NCBI RefSeq assembly: GCF_042432495.1
Contig: NZ_JBHLXC010000002.1
Location: 1,472,800 to 1,536,799, forward strand
Direction of reading: 5' to 3'
Length of the DNA: 64,000 nucleotides
Source of the DNA: Pseudochelatococcus lubricantis
GTDB lineage: Bacteria; Pseudomonadota; Alphaproteobacteria; Rhizobiales; Beijerinckiaceae
Below the pieces are notes generated by a model. That model did not search any database. It had not been told where the DNA came from and saw only the letters and a list, made by a program, of their open reading frames with translations. The position numbers were made by a program, and so were the translations under genes. Positions 14,892 to 23,456 of the stretch are shown one piece after another; the stretch's first letter is position 1; each line of letters starts with the position of its first letter.

Positions 14892-17569
14892 TTCTTCTCC
14901 CCCTCCGGCGCGGGCGGAAGCGGCAGCCGGAAACCGAAGCACGCTCCTTCGCCCGGCTCCGATTCGAGCCACATTTCTCCCCCCAGATGATTGACGATCC
15001 GTCGGCTGATGGGAAGCCCGAGCCCGGTGCCCGGTGGCCGCGTGAGGGCGTCACCGCCCTGGCGGAAACGATCGAAGACATGGGCGCGGTCCGCCGAAGG
15101 CACGCCGGGACCGTTGTCACGCACCCGCACTTCCAGACTGTCGCCGGCGATCTTCAACGATACTTCGATCCGTCCCCTCCCTTCCGGAACGAACTTCGCC
15201 GCGTTCGACAGCAGGTTCAGCAGCACCTGCGTCAGCCGGTCCGCGTCGGCGCGCACCGGCGGCACAGCTGGCGGCAGATCGAGCGCGATCGCGGTGCCGC
15301 GCTCGGCGAACAGCGCCGACATGCCGCCCGTGGTGGAGACGATCAGCGCGCCGAGGTCGACATCGCTGTTATGCCATTCGGCCTGGCCGGATTCGATCTT
15401 CGCCATGTCGAGCACCTGGTTTACCAGCCGGCTCAGGCGCTCGCTCTCACCCACCACGATGCGCAGGAATTCGGCGCGCTGGGCCTCGTCCATGTCGGGC
15501 GTGTCCAGCATGAGTTCGCTCAGCGCGCGGATGGAGGTCAGCGGCGTGCGCAGTTCGTGCGTGACGGAGGAGATGAAATCGTCCTTCATCTGGTCCAGGC
15601 TTTTCAGCTTTTCGTTGGCTGCGCGCAATTCGCTCGCCTCGCCGAGAATGGCGATCACGTCATCGAGGTCGAGCGCTTCCTCCTCGACGACGGAGGCCAC
15701 CATCACCCGCGCCGAGGCCGAGCCCACGGCACCCGCAAGCTGCCGCTCCACCCGGTCAACGAGTTGCGCGTCCGCCAACGGGCCGGCGCCGTGGCCTGTG
15801 GACTGACCTGCCTGCCCGCCTGCGAACAGCAGCCGGCCGCGCTCGTCGCCCAGCACGCGGACGGCCAGCGCTTCAAGGTCCGCGATCCGCGCCCGGCCGC
15901 GCCAGAAGACCGGCGCCTCGCCGGCGTCGCCACGCTTCATGATATCGACGAACAGCAGCGCCTGGCTCGTTTCCCGCGCGCCGGGCGCCCGCCACAGCGA
16001 CAGGCGGACATAGAGGCCGACGTTGGCCAGCAGGCTCCAGAACAGCGCATGGGTGAGATTGTCGAGCCCGGCGAGGCCGAAGAGGCGCTCCGGCGCCAGC
16101 ATCTCTATCCCCCAAGGCCCGTGCGTGACGAAATCCGCCGAAATCCAGCCCGAGCGAGCGACGGAGGGCAGCATCAGCGTATAGGCCCAGAGCGAAAAGC
16201 CGCCGATGAGGCCGCCGAGCGCGCCGAGCCGCGTGCCGCCCTTCCAGTAAATGCCGATGAGCAGCGCCGGGCCGAACTGCGCCACCGCCGCGAAGCTGAT
16301 GAGGCCGATGCTGACGAGCGCATAGGCATCCCCGGCCATGCGAAAATAGAGATAGCCCAGCAGCAGGATGCCGAGAATCGCGGCCCGGCGGATGTTGAGC
16401 AGCAGGCCTGTGAGATCGCGGCCGGAATAGGCCCCGAACCCGCGCCCGCGGAACAGCGCCGGCATGACGAGATCGTTGCAGACCATGGTGGAAACCGCGA
16501 TCGTCTCGACGATCAGCATACCCGTCGCCGCCGACAGCCCGCCGACATAGACGAACAGCGCCAGTACCCGCGCGCCGTCGGCCAGCGGCAGCGTCAGGAC
16601 ATAGGTTTCGGGATCGACCGTCTCCATGCCGAAAATGAGCCGCCCGCCGATGGCGATGGGCAATACGAATACGTTGATCAGGAACAGATAGGCCGGAAAC
16701 ACCCAGGCGGCGCGCTTCAGATGTCGCTCGTCGACGCACTCCACCACCATCATCTGGAACTGGCGCGGCAGCAGCAGCACGGACAGCATGGCGAGAACGA
16801 CGAGCGCGAACCATTGCGCATGGCCGAAGCCGCCCTCCCCGGTGCCGCTGCCGAGCCGCGCGAGCGCCCGCAACTCCGGCAGCGCGGCGGCACGCGCCCA
16901 GATGTCGGCCGGGCCGTCGAACAGCCCCCAGGTGACGAAGACGCCCACCGCGAGAAAGGCGCCGAGCTTCACCACGGATTCGAAGGCGATGGCCGCCACC
17001 ATCCCCTCGTGACGCTCGGCGCTGTCCAGATGGCGGGCGCCGAAAAGGATGGTGAACGCGGCGAGCGCCATCGCGACATAGAGCGTGCTGTCCCGCCACC
17101 ACACCAGCGCGCCGCTGTCGGCGGGCGCCGCCGTCATGATCTGGTAGCCCGTCGCCACGGCCTTCAGCTGCAGCGCGATGTAGGGCACGATGCCCACCAC
17201 GGTGATCAGCGTCACCAGCGCGGCGAGAAGCGGGCTCTTGCCATAGCGACTGGCGATGAAGTCCGCGATGGAGGTGATGCGGTATGTACGCGCGATGCGG
17301 ATCATGCGCAGGATGACCACGCCGGCGAGCAGCATCGCGAGCATGGGGCCGAGATAGATGGGCAGAAACCAGATGCCCTCCGCCGCCGCCTCGCCGACAC
17401 TGCCGAAATAGGTCCACGCCGAGCAATAGACGCCGAGCGACAGCGCATAGACCAACGGGTTGTCGATCACGGAGCGCCCTTCCGCCGCGCGCCGGTTGGC
17501 AAGCGCCGCGATCGCGAACAGCAGCAGCAGATAGCCGAAGGAGACGCCGAGGACGAGCGGGGCGGACAT
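14888..17569 (-). CDS. Sodium/solute symporter-histidine kinase fusion (CrbS-like)
   Basis: The protein has 893 aa. Residues 1-~520 form a sodium:solute-symporter domain of about 13 helices ('YCSAWTYFGSVGEAAAEGIWF', 'RYGKSPLLAALVTLITVVGI', 'YVGGLSAATGMLIVETIAVS'). A STAC-type linker (~540-640) follows. The kinase core has H671 in 'VTHELRTPLTS', the N box 'LLNLLSNAAKFVPEGRG', 'VRDNGPGVP' and 'GTGLGLPISRRIV'. CrbS kinases sense or respond to acetate and control acetyl-CoA synthetase. Here there is no attached receiver; the partner is the small response regulator directly downstream. The start is the ATG at 17569, where the first helix begins ('MSAPLVLGVSFGYLLLLFAI'). The upstream open frame overlaps the small membrane-protein gene. 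Confidence 0.9.
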   Translation of the reverse strand: MSAPLVLGVSFGYLLLLFAIAALANRRAAEGRSVIDNPLVYALSLGVYCSAWTYFGSVGEAAAEGIWFLPIYLGPMLAMLLAGVVILRMIRIARTYRITSIADFIASRYGKSPLLAALVTLITVVGIVPYIALQLKAVATGYQIMTAAPADSGALVWWRDSTLYVAMALAAFTILFGARHLDSAERHEGMVAAIAFESVVKLGAFLAVGVFVTWGLFDGPADIWARAAALPELRALARLGSGTGEGGFGHAQWFALVVLAMLSVLLLPRQFQMMVVECVDERHLKRAAWVFPAYLFLINVFVLPIAIGGRLIFGMETVDPETYVLTLPLADGARVLALFVYVGGLSAATGMLIVETIAVSTMVCNDLVMPALFRGRGFGAYSGRDLTGLLLNIRRAAILGILLLGYLYFRMAGDAYALVSIGLISFAAVAQFGPALLIGIYWKGGTRLGALGGLIGGFSLWAYTLMLPSVARSGWISADFVTHGPWGIEMLAPERLFGLAGLDNLTHALFWSLLANVGLYVRLSLWRAPGARETSQALLFVDIMKRGDAGEAPVFWRGRARIADLEALAVRVLGDERGRLLFAGGQAGQSTGHGAGPLADAQLVDRVERQLAGAVGSASARVMVASVVEEEALDLDDVIAILGEASELRAANEKLKSLDQMKDDFISSVTHELRTPLTSIRALSELMLDTPDMDEAQRAEFLRIVVGESERLSRLVNQVLDMAKIESGQAEWHNSDVDLGALIVSTTGGMSALFAERGTAIALDLPPAVPPVRADADRLTQVLLNLLSNAAKFVPEGRGRIEVSLKIAGDSLEVRVRDNGPGVPSADRAHVFDRFRQGGDALTRPPGTGLGLPISRRIVNHLGGEMWLESEPGEGACFGFRLPLPPAPEGEKK

Positions 17570-17574
17570 GGGCT

Positions 17575-17784
17575 TCAGCCGGAAGGGGGCGGCCGGCGTG
17601 CCGGGCGCGCCTCCGCCACGAAGGCAAGAAGCACGATCAGCAGCGCCCAGATGACGAACATCGCGACCGGCAGCAGCGGCAACCCGGCCACCGTGACGTC
17701 GCGATCCCAGATGAGGATCAGCGGAAAATTGAACAGCAGCGCGGCCGCGGCCCAAAGGCCGAGCGAAAATCGCGTGTGTGGCAT
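17575..17784 (-). CDS. Small two-helix membrane protein of the acetate-signalling cluster
   Basis: This 69-aa protein has two transmembrane segments: 'LWAAAALLFNFPLILIW' and 'LPVAMFVIWALLIVLLAFVA', followed by a basic, Pro-rich cytoplasmic tail 'EARPARRPPPSG'. It lies 8 bp after the DUF294 gene and 5 bp before the kinase gene, so it is certainly within the operon. I do not recognise a named family. Short membrane proteins often accompany symporters (as DUF485 does for ActP), so it may be a subunit of the symporter-kinase. That is inference. The ATG at 17784 gives a typical short N-terminus before helix 1. Confidence 0.7.
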   Translation of the reverse strand: MPHTRFSLGLWAAAALLFNFPLILIWDRDVTVAGLPLLPVAMFVIWALLIVLLAFVAEARPARRPPPSG

Positions 17785-17792
17785 GCCTCCCT

Positions 17793-19178
17793 TCACAGCA
17801 CATCCAGCCTGTAATGCCGCTCCAGCCACTGGCGGAAGCGGCGGACGATGGCGAGCGAATCCTTCAGCGCCTGTTTGTCGAGCGTGCCGAGTTCGTCGAG
17901 CCGCACCATCGTATCAGGCGCGCGGCCAGCCGCCATCTGCCGCAGATTGCTCGACAGCTTCATCCCCATCAGGAAATGCAGCGCGTCCGCGAGATCGCGG
18001 GCGAAGGGCGTATCGATGCGGCCGTCGGCCTCCAGCGCCGCCAGCCGTGCCACGGTCGCCGTCTCGCCCACCCCGTATTGCAGCGCGAGCGCCCGGACAC
18101 CGTGAACCAGCGGGAACAGGCCGCGCTTCTTCAGGTCGATCTGCGCGGAGGCACGGCCGCCGAGGCCCGGCAGCCGCGACCACCAGCCCCCGCTCTCGAA
18201 CTGCTCGATGGCGGCGGCGAAGCGGGCGTAGTAGCCGTCGTCGTTCATCATCAGCTCTCCCACCCGCGTACGCGCCGCGTCGAGCAACGTCGGATCGCCC
18301 GCCACCGGCGCCGCATCCAGAAAGATCGCGAGGTTCATCGGCCCTTCCGGATCGGCGCCGTGGATCCATTGGCGGAGCGTCTCGCAGAAGGTGCCGACGT
18401 GCTGGCGCCAGAGCGGACGGCTCAGCATGATGCCGCCGGGGCACGGCGGATAGCCCATCGAGATCAGCGCTGCGGTGAATGCCTCCGTCACCGCCTCCAG
18501 ATCCGGATGGGAAAAGCCGTCGCGCAACAGCAGGGCGTTGTCCTGATCGGTCTTGACGATCTGCTCGCCGCGCCCCTCGCTCCCCATGACGATGAGGCAG
18601 CTGTTGGCACGCAGCTCGGCTGGTGCCAGCAACTGCCACAGACGGTCGAAAATCTGGCGGTTCAGCGCGCCCACGAGCCGCGCGATCACCTCAATGCGCA
18701 CGCCGTCCTCATGCAGCACGGTAATCAGGCTGTCGACCTGCCGCGCGGCGGTTTGCAGCGCGGCGATATCGGGCGCCTGCGCCACCTGCAGGGCGGTGAG
18801 CTGCGAATGGCCGGTGATGAAGGCCATCAGATCATACTGGCTGAGCAGCCCGGCGACCTTTTCGCCGTCCATCACGATGACGCGGTGAATTCGGTGGCGC
18901 AGCATCAGGATCAGCGCCCGGTAGAGTTCGTCATCGATGGAGACGGAGATCGTCTCGAAGGTCGAGACGGCCCTCACCGGCAGGCTCGCGGGCGGCTCCG
19001 GCCGCAGCAGCGCATCGCGCAGGTTGGTGGTGGTGAAGATGCCGAGGCGCTCGCCGTCCCGCACCAGCGCGTCGCCCAGCCCGCGCGCGGACAGCAGGCG
19101 GCACAGGCTGACGAGATCGGTGCCGCCATCCACGACAAGAGGCTCGCGGACGCGGGCATCGCCCACCCGTGCTGTCAT
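17793..19178 (-). CDS. CBS-pair / DUF294 putative nucleotidyltransferase
   Basis: The protein has 461 aa. Two CBS motifs at residues ~8-125 ('VREPLVVDGGTDLVSLCRLL', 'RHRIHRVIVMDGEKVAGLLS') are followed by a DUF294 nucleotidyltransferase-like domain with 'LIVMGSEGRGEQIVKTDQDN', the usual GSxGRxEQ...DxD pattern. The C-terminal substrate-binding helices contain 'DLKKRGLFPLVHGVRALAL'. Many family members start with a cyclic-nucleotide-binding domain; none is seen here. The family resembles GlnD-type transferases and is regularly found beside ActP/CrbS genes, so a role in tuning acetate uptake or signalling is likely but unproven. The start is uncertain: ATG 19178 is the first ATG after the upstream stop, but the frame is open further. 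Confidence 0.82.
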   Translation of the reverse strand: MTARVGDARVREPLVVDGGTDLVSLCRLLSARGLGDALVRDGERLGIFTTTNLRDALLRPEPPASLPVRAVSTFETISVSIDDELYRALILMLRHRIHRVIVMDGEKVAGLLSQYDLMAFITGHSQLTALQVAQAPDIAALQTAARQVDSLITVLHEDGVRIEVIARLVGALNRQIFDRLWQLLAPAELRANSCLIVMGSEGRGEQIVKTDQDNALLLRDGFSHPDLEAVTEAFTAALISMGYPPCPGGIMLSRPLWRQHVGTFCETLRQWIHGADPEGPMNLAIFLDAAPVAGDPTLLDAARTRVGELMMNDDGYYARFAAAIEQFESGGWWSRLPGLGGRASAQIDLKKRGLFPLVHGVRALALQYGVGETATVARLAALEADGRIDTPFARDLADALHFLMGMKLSSNLRQMAAGRAPDTMVRLDELGTLDKQALKDSLAIVRRFRQWLERHYRLDVL

Positions 19179-19296
19179 CAGCGATACCAGCTCCCGCCGT
19201 TCGCGCGCGATGCCGATCCGCCCCGTGGAGGGAGGACCGGCATCGTCGCCCGGAGCGGGGCCTCCCGCCGGCGTGTCCGGCGGGAGGAAGCTGTCG

Positions 19297-21024
19297 TTAG
19301 TGAGAGGAGGCTTTCGCGGCACCGATGCCGGTCTCCGAGCGCACCTGCTGCGCCAGGAAGCCATCGCGGTCGATCTGCGCCCGGCGGCTCCTGTCGAGTA
19401 CCGAGAACAGCCAGATCCCGACGAAGCCGATCGTCATCGAGAACAGCGCCGGCGAGGTATAGGGGAACGGCGCCGAGCCCTTTGCGTAGCCAAGCGTCGC
19501 TTCCCACACGGAGGGCGAGAGCACCGTCAGCACCACCGAGGAGATGAGGCCGAGGAAGCCGCCGATCACCGCGCCCCAGGTCGTCGTGTCCTTCCACAGG
19601 ATCGACAGGAACAGCACCGGGAAGTTCGCCGACGCCGCGATGGCGAAGGCGAGCGACACCATGAAGGCGATGTTCTGCTTCTCGAACGCGATGCCGAGCG
19701 CGACCGCCAGGATGCCGAGCGCCACGGTGGTGATGCGTGAGACGCGCAGTTCCGAAGCGCTGTCCGCCTTGCCGTCCTTCAGGATGGTGGAGTAGATGTC
19801 GTGCGACACGGCGGACGCGCCCGAGAGCGTGAGCCCGGCCACCACGGCGAGGATGGTTGCGAACGCCACGGCCGAGATGAAGCCGAGGAAGATGTTGCCG
19901 CCCACGGCATGCGCCAGATGTACCGCCGCCATGTTGCTGCCGCCGATAAGGCCGCCGCGCGGGTCGAGGAACGACGGGTCCGTCAGCACGAAGGTGATGG
20001 CGCCGAAGCCGATGATGAAGGTGAGCAGGTAGAAGTAGCCGATCCACCCCGTGGCCCACATCACCGACTTGCGCGCTTCCTTGGCGCTGGGCACGGTGAA
20101 GAAGCGCATCAGGATGTGCGGCAGGCCGGCCGTGCCGAACATCAGCGCCATGCCGAACGAGATGGCCGAGATCGGATCGGTGATGAAGTTACCTGGCGCC
20201 ATGATCGACAGGCCGCTCTGGCGCGCCTGCTCCGGCGCGGCGCCACCCGCAGAGGCGATTCCCGCCTTCACGTCGACGGCGCTGGCGAAAAGCCGCTCGG
20301 GGCTGAAGCCGTAGTTCCACATCACCATGAAGGCCATGAAGCTCGCGCCGCCCAGCAGCAGGCAGGCCTTGATGATCTGCACCCACGTCGTCGCGGTCAT
20401 GCCGCCGAACAGCACGTAGATCATCATCAGCGCGCCGACGATCACGACCGCGATCCAGTATTCAAGCCCGAACAGCAGCTTGATGAGCTGGCCCGCGCCG
20501 ACCATCTGCGCGATCAGGTAGAAGGCAACGACGACGAGCGTGCCCGAGGCCGCGAAGATGCGCACCGGCGTCTGCGCGAAGCGGAAGGCGGCGACGTCGG
20601 CGAAGGTGAACTTGCCGAGGTTGCGCAGCCGCTCCGCCATCAGGAAGGTGATGACCGGCCAGCCGACGAGGAAGCCGATCGAGTAGATGAGGCCGTCGAA
20701 GCCCGAGGCCATCACCGCCGCCGAAATGCCGAGGAACGAGGCGGCGGACATGTAGTCGCCGGCGATGGCAAGGCCGTTCTGGAAACCGGTGATGCCGCCG
20801 CCCGCCGTGTAGAAGTCCGCCGCGGACTTGGTGCGCGCGGCCGCCCATTTCGTGATGAAGAGCGTGCCGATCACGAAGACGGCGAACATGATGATCGCCG
20901 TCCAGTTAGTCGGCTGCTGCTCGGCTTGGCCGCCGAGGTCGCCGGCGGCGAGCGCGACGGTCGGGGCGGCCAGAAGGGCCGCGCCGCCCAGAGTCCTGAA
21001 GAGATTTCTGGCAAGGCTGCTCAT
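19297..21024 (-). CDS. actP: ActP-like cation/acetate symporter
   Basis: This 575-aa sodium:solute symporter is close to ActP/YjcG. The N-terminus has a signal-like hydrophobic stretch and a short periplasmic segment ('ALAAGDLGGQAEQQPTNWTA'). About 13 helices follow, with typical motifs 'AGDYMSAASFLGISAAVMAS', 'VLFGGMTATTWVQIIKA' and 'MFGTAGLPHILMRFFTVPSA'. It would import acetate or other short monocarboxylates with a cation across the inner membrane. The start overlaps the stop of the DUF485 gene by 4 bp, the standard pairing for ActP. It heads, after the DUF485 gene, the cluster that also contains the kinase and DUF294 protein. Confidence 0.92.
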   Translation of the reverse strand: MSSLARNLFRTLGGAALLAAPTVALAAGDLGGQAEQQPTNWTAIIMFAVFVIGTLFITKWAAARTKSAADFYTAGGGITGFQNGLAIAGDYMSAASFLGISAAVMASGFDGLIYSIGFLVGWPVITFLMAERLRNLGKFTFADVAAFRFAQTPVRIFAASGTLVVVAFYLIAQMVGAGQLIKLLFGLEYWIAVVIVGALMMIYVLFGGMTATTWVQIIKACLLLGGASFMAFMVMWNYGFSPERLFASAVDVKAGIASAGGAAPEQARQSGLSIMAPGNFITDPISAISFGMALMFGTAGLPHILMRFFTVPSAKEARKSVMWATGWIGYFYLLTFIIGFGAITFVLTDPSFLDPRGGLIGGSNMAAVHLAHAVGGNIFLGFISAVAFATILAVVAGLTLSGASAVSHDIYSTILKDGKADSASELRVSRITTVALGILAVALGIAFEKQNIAFMVSLAFAIAASANFPVLFLSILWKDTTTWGAVIGGFLGLISSVVLTVLSPSVWEATLGYAKGSAPFPYTSPALFSMTIGFVGIWLFSVLDRSRRAQIDRDGFLAQQVRSETGIGAAKASSH

Positions 21025-21329
21025 TGCAGCACCTCCCGCTTCACCGTTTCGGAAAGAGCATCGAATTCGCCGTTGGCCCGCCGCACATAGACGGCGGTGA
21101 TGACGATGGTGAAGATGATCACGCCGAAGCCGACCGGGATGCCGAGCGTCGTGACGCCGTCTCCCAGCGGGGTTGCCAGCAAATTCTTGCCGAACGCGAT
21201 CAACAGGATAAAGCCGTAGTAAACGATCAGGATAGCGATCGTCAGCGTCCAACTGAACCGGGATCGGGTGGCTTTCAGGGACTGATATGTTGGGTTGGCC
21301 GCAACGCGCTCGGCCACGGACGTGTCCAT
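21021..21329 (-). CDS. DUF485 membrane protein, partner of ActP
   Basis: This 102-aa DUF485 (YjcH-type) inner-membrane protein has two helices, 'FSWTLTIAILIVYYGFILLI' and 'IPVGFGVIIFTIVITAVYV', after a soluble N-terminus 'NPTYQSLKATRSRFSWTL', which is the family signature. It is regularly encoded in front of actP and is thought to assist the symporter. A perfect AAGGAGG ribosome site lies shortly before the ATG, fitting the first gene of a well-expressed operon. The 255-bp gap up to the next gene must hold the operon promoter; I could not pick out a clear -10/-35 pair or operator in it. Confidence 0.9.
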   Translation of the reverse strand: MDTSVAERVAANPTYQSLKATRSRFSWTLTIAILIVYYGFILLIAFGKNLLATPLGDGVTTLGIPVGFGVIIFTIVITAVYVRRANGEFDALSETVKREVLQ

Positions 21330-21584
21330 CTTGGTTATCCTCCTTAAAACTATTTCAGATTCAAACGAATCCGTGCGGATTGCGGTGTTTCCGCTCCGCT
21401 TTTTTATTTGCGCCCGTGGCGGAAAGCTTTCCGCCCCGTACGGTCACTCTTTTCATTCGGCCGCTTATGCAGAAAACCGATCGGCCAATATATGAGGTAT
21501 CTTTCATGCGTGCCGGTTTAGCAACCTATACTCTTGGCTGATACGCGGAAAGTTCCGGCGGGCGCCCCGGCGAATGGCGCCGCT

Positions 21585-22337
21585 CTATGAAACCAGCGGC
21601 CGCAGCAGCATTTCCACGCCGAGGACGAGCAGACAGAGCAGGAACCAGCGGCGGAAAGTCTGCGGGCTGATCTTTTGCCGAATAATCTGTCCCGCCCACA
21701 TGCCCGCGAGCGCGGGGGCGACTGCCAGCGCGGACAAGACGAGGCTGTCGGCGTGAAACGCGCCGCGCGACGCCAGGCCGAGCGCCAGCGCGACGGTCGA
21801 GACGGTGAAGGAAAGGCCGAGCGCCTGCACGAGATCGTCCCTGTCGAGGCCAAGCGCCTGCAGGTAGGGCACCGCCGGGATGACGAAGACCCCCGTTGCG
21901 CCGGTCACGATGCCGGTGATCGCGCCGACGGCCGGCGACAGCCAGGGCTCCAGCCCCGCCGGCACACGGATCTGGCGGGCCAAGAGCGTGAAGGCGGCGT
22001 AGAACACGAGCGCCGCGCCGAGCGCGCCCGTTGTCAGCGCCGTATCGCCGTGGGCGAGCAGCGAAGTGCCGGCGAGCGTCCCGGCGACGATCGCCAGCAT
22101 CATCGGCCAGAGCCGGCGCGCGAGCGGCACGAAGCTTGGGCCGGCGGCGAGCTGCCAGACGTTGGTCACGAACGACGGCACGATCAGCAGGCTGGCCGCC
22201 GCGAGCGGCGAGACGAGCGCGCCGAGCACGCCCATGGCCACGGTCGGCAGGCCCATGCCGGTCACACCCTTGACGATGCCGGCGGCGAAAAAGGTCGCGG
22301 CAACCGCGACGAGGAGCAGGAGCGAGATATCCATCAT
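21585..22337 (-). CDS. TSUP (TauE/SafE) family membrane transporter
   Basis: This 250-aa inner-membrane protein has about eight helices and the TSUP internal repeat: 'FFAAGIVKGVTGMGLPTVAM' in the first half and 'AITGIVTGATGVFVIPAVPYL' in the second. TSUP proteins move sulfur-containing or organic anions such as sulfite, sulfoacetate and thiosulfate; the substrate cannot be told here. Two adjacent ATG codons (22337 and 22334) can start it; the first is used. It is divergent from a LysR gene with a 100-bp gap containing an inverted repeat, so it is the likely target of that regulator. Confidence 0.87.
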   Translation of the reverse strand: MMDISLLLLVAVAATFFAAGIVKGVTGMGLPTVAMGVLGALVSPLAAASLLIVPSFVTNVWQLAAGPSFVPLARRLWPMMLAIVAGTLAGTSLLAHGDTALTTGALGAALVFYAAFTLLARQIRVPAGLEPWLSPAVGAITGIVTGATGVFVIPAVPYLQALGLDRDDLVQALGLSFTVSTVALALGLASRGAFHADSLVLSALAVAPALAGMWAGQIIRQKISPQTFRRWFLLCLLVLGVEMLLRPLVS

Positions 22338-22382
22338 GTCTGTCGGGATAAGGGATCCCGCGCCAGGCACAATGCGGATGAT

Positions 22383-22400
22383 CCGAAGTCATGGCTTCGG
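22383..22400. promoter_or_regulatory. Operator-like inverted repeat between TSUP and lysR genes
   Basis: Perfect 6-bp arms CCGAAG (22383-22388) and CTTCGG (22395-22400) are separated by 6 bp, midway in the 100-bp divergent gap. A further half-site CCGAAG follows at about 22406. This is a reasonable binding site for the LysR protein encoded next to it; the assignment is by position only. Confidence 0.45.
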
Positions 22401-22437
22401 CTGGTCCGAAGGCTCCATTTCGGCTATCCTCGCGGGC

Positions 22438-23352
22438 ATGCGTTTCGATCTCACAGACCTTCGCCTGTTCCTTGCCGTGGTCGAGGCCGGCAGCATCACA
22501 CGGGGGGCGTCGGACGTCGGCCTGTCTCTGCCGGCGGCCAGCGAGCGCCTGCGCGACATGGAGGTCTCCGGCGGCGTCCGGCTGCTCGAACGTGGCCGGC
22601 GCGGCGTCACCCCCACGCCAGCCGGCGAGGCGCTGGCCCACCATGCGCGCCTGATCGGCCGTCAGATGGCGCAGATGCGTGGCGAACTCGGCGAGCACGC
22701 AAGGGGCCTGCGCGCCACTGTCCGGCTCGCCGCCAACACGGCCGCCATCACCGAGTTCCTCCCCGGCAGGCTCGGCCCGTGGATGGCCGCGCATCCGCGG
22801 ATCGATGTCGAGCTGAAGGAGCGGCAAAGTGCGGAGATTGCGCGGATGGTCGCGACCGGTTTGTCGGAAATCGGCATCCTCTCGGATGCGGTCGACACCG
22901 CCGGCCTGCGCGTGGTGCCGTTTGCTGTCGACAGGCTGGTCGTCGTCATGGCGCGTGATCATGCGTTTGCGACGGCCCGGCGCCTCGCGTTTGCGGATGT
23001 GGTGCATTGCGAGTTCGTGGGGCTCGCCGGCGGTGCCCTGCAGGACCACATCGACGCGCAGGCCGCGCGGACGGGCGTGAAGCTGAAGACGCGGCTGCGG
23101 CTGCGCACGTTCGACGGCATCTGCCGCATGGCCGCCGACGGCGTCGGTCTCGGCATCGTGCCCGAGACCGCCGCGCGCCGCTGCCGCGCCGCGACGGGAA
23201 TCGCCTTCCGCCGCCTCGCCGACACCTGGGCGACGCGGCGGCTGTCGCTCTGCTGCCGGCCGGAAGACGCACTGACGCCGCCGGCGCGGGATCTCCTCGC
23301 GCATCTGGCGCAGGCCGGCCAGCCGTGTTCGGAGCCCGCCGCAGGACAGTGA
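22438..23352 (+). CDS. LysR-family transcriptional regulator
   Basis: The product has 304 aa. The N-terminal helix-turn-helix reads 'LTDLRLFLAVVEAGSITRGA' ... 'LPAASERLRDMEVSGGVRLLERGRRGV', followed by the periplasmic-binding-protein-like effector domain (residues ~90-295). It probably controls the divergent TSUP transporter gene in answer to the transported compound. The frame is open far upstream because of the high GC content; the ATG at 22438 is chosen because LysR proteins start a few residues before the first helix. A hairpin element with T run directly follows the stop. Confidence 0.9.
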   Translation: MRFDLTDLRLFLAVVEAGSITRGASDVGLSLPAASERLRDMEVSGGVRLLERGRRGVTPTPAGEALAHHARLIGRQMAQMRGELGEHARGLRATVRLAANTAAITEFLPGRLGPWMAAHPRIDVELKERQSAEIARMVATGLSEIGILSDAVDTAGLRVVPFAVDRLVVVMARDHAFATARRLAFADVVHCEFVGLAGGALQDHIDAQAARTGVKLKTRLRLRTFDGICRMAADGVGLGIVPETAARRCRAATGIAFRRLADTWATRRLSLCCRPEDALTPPARDLLAHLAQAGQPCSEPAAGQ

Positions 23353-23456
23353 TACTATAGCATTTCGACATTTCATTGAAACGCCGAAATGCTATAAGTT
23401 TTTGATATTACGCGCTATCTTCACGAAAACCGGTATCCGCTTTGCTTGAAAACGCT
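23353..23456 (+). repeat. Rhizobiales-type extragenic palindromic element, also acting as terminator
   Basis: Right after the lysR stop comes a perfect 12-bp inverted repeat (TATAGCATTTCG at 23356-23367, CGAAATGCTATA at 23385-23396) with a 17-nt loop, then a T run at about 23399. The element continues with a conserved-looking tail around 23410-23456 that includes ACGAAAACCGGTATCCGC and ends in GCTTTAG. I recall very similar hairpin-plus-tail sequences scattered between genes of rhizobia and relatives. On the plus strand it can end lysR transcription; its far end touches the stop of the convergent DMT gene. Confidence 0.65.

Noticed and set aside
14987..18430. Plus-strand open frame of 1147 codons
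   Set aside because: It is the mirror of the symporter-kinase, the small membrane-protein gene and the DUF294 gene. The composition (Arg, Gln, His, Glu runs) is that of a shadow frame, and the minus-strand genes have clear motifs.
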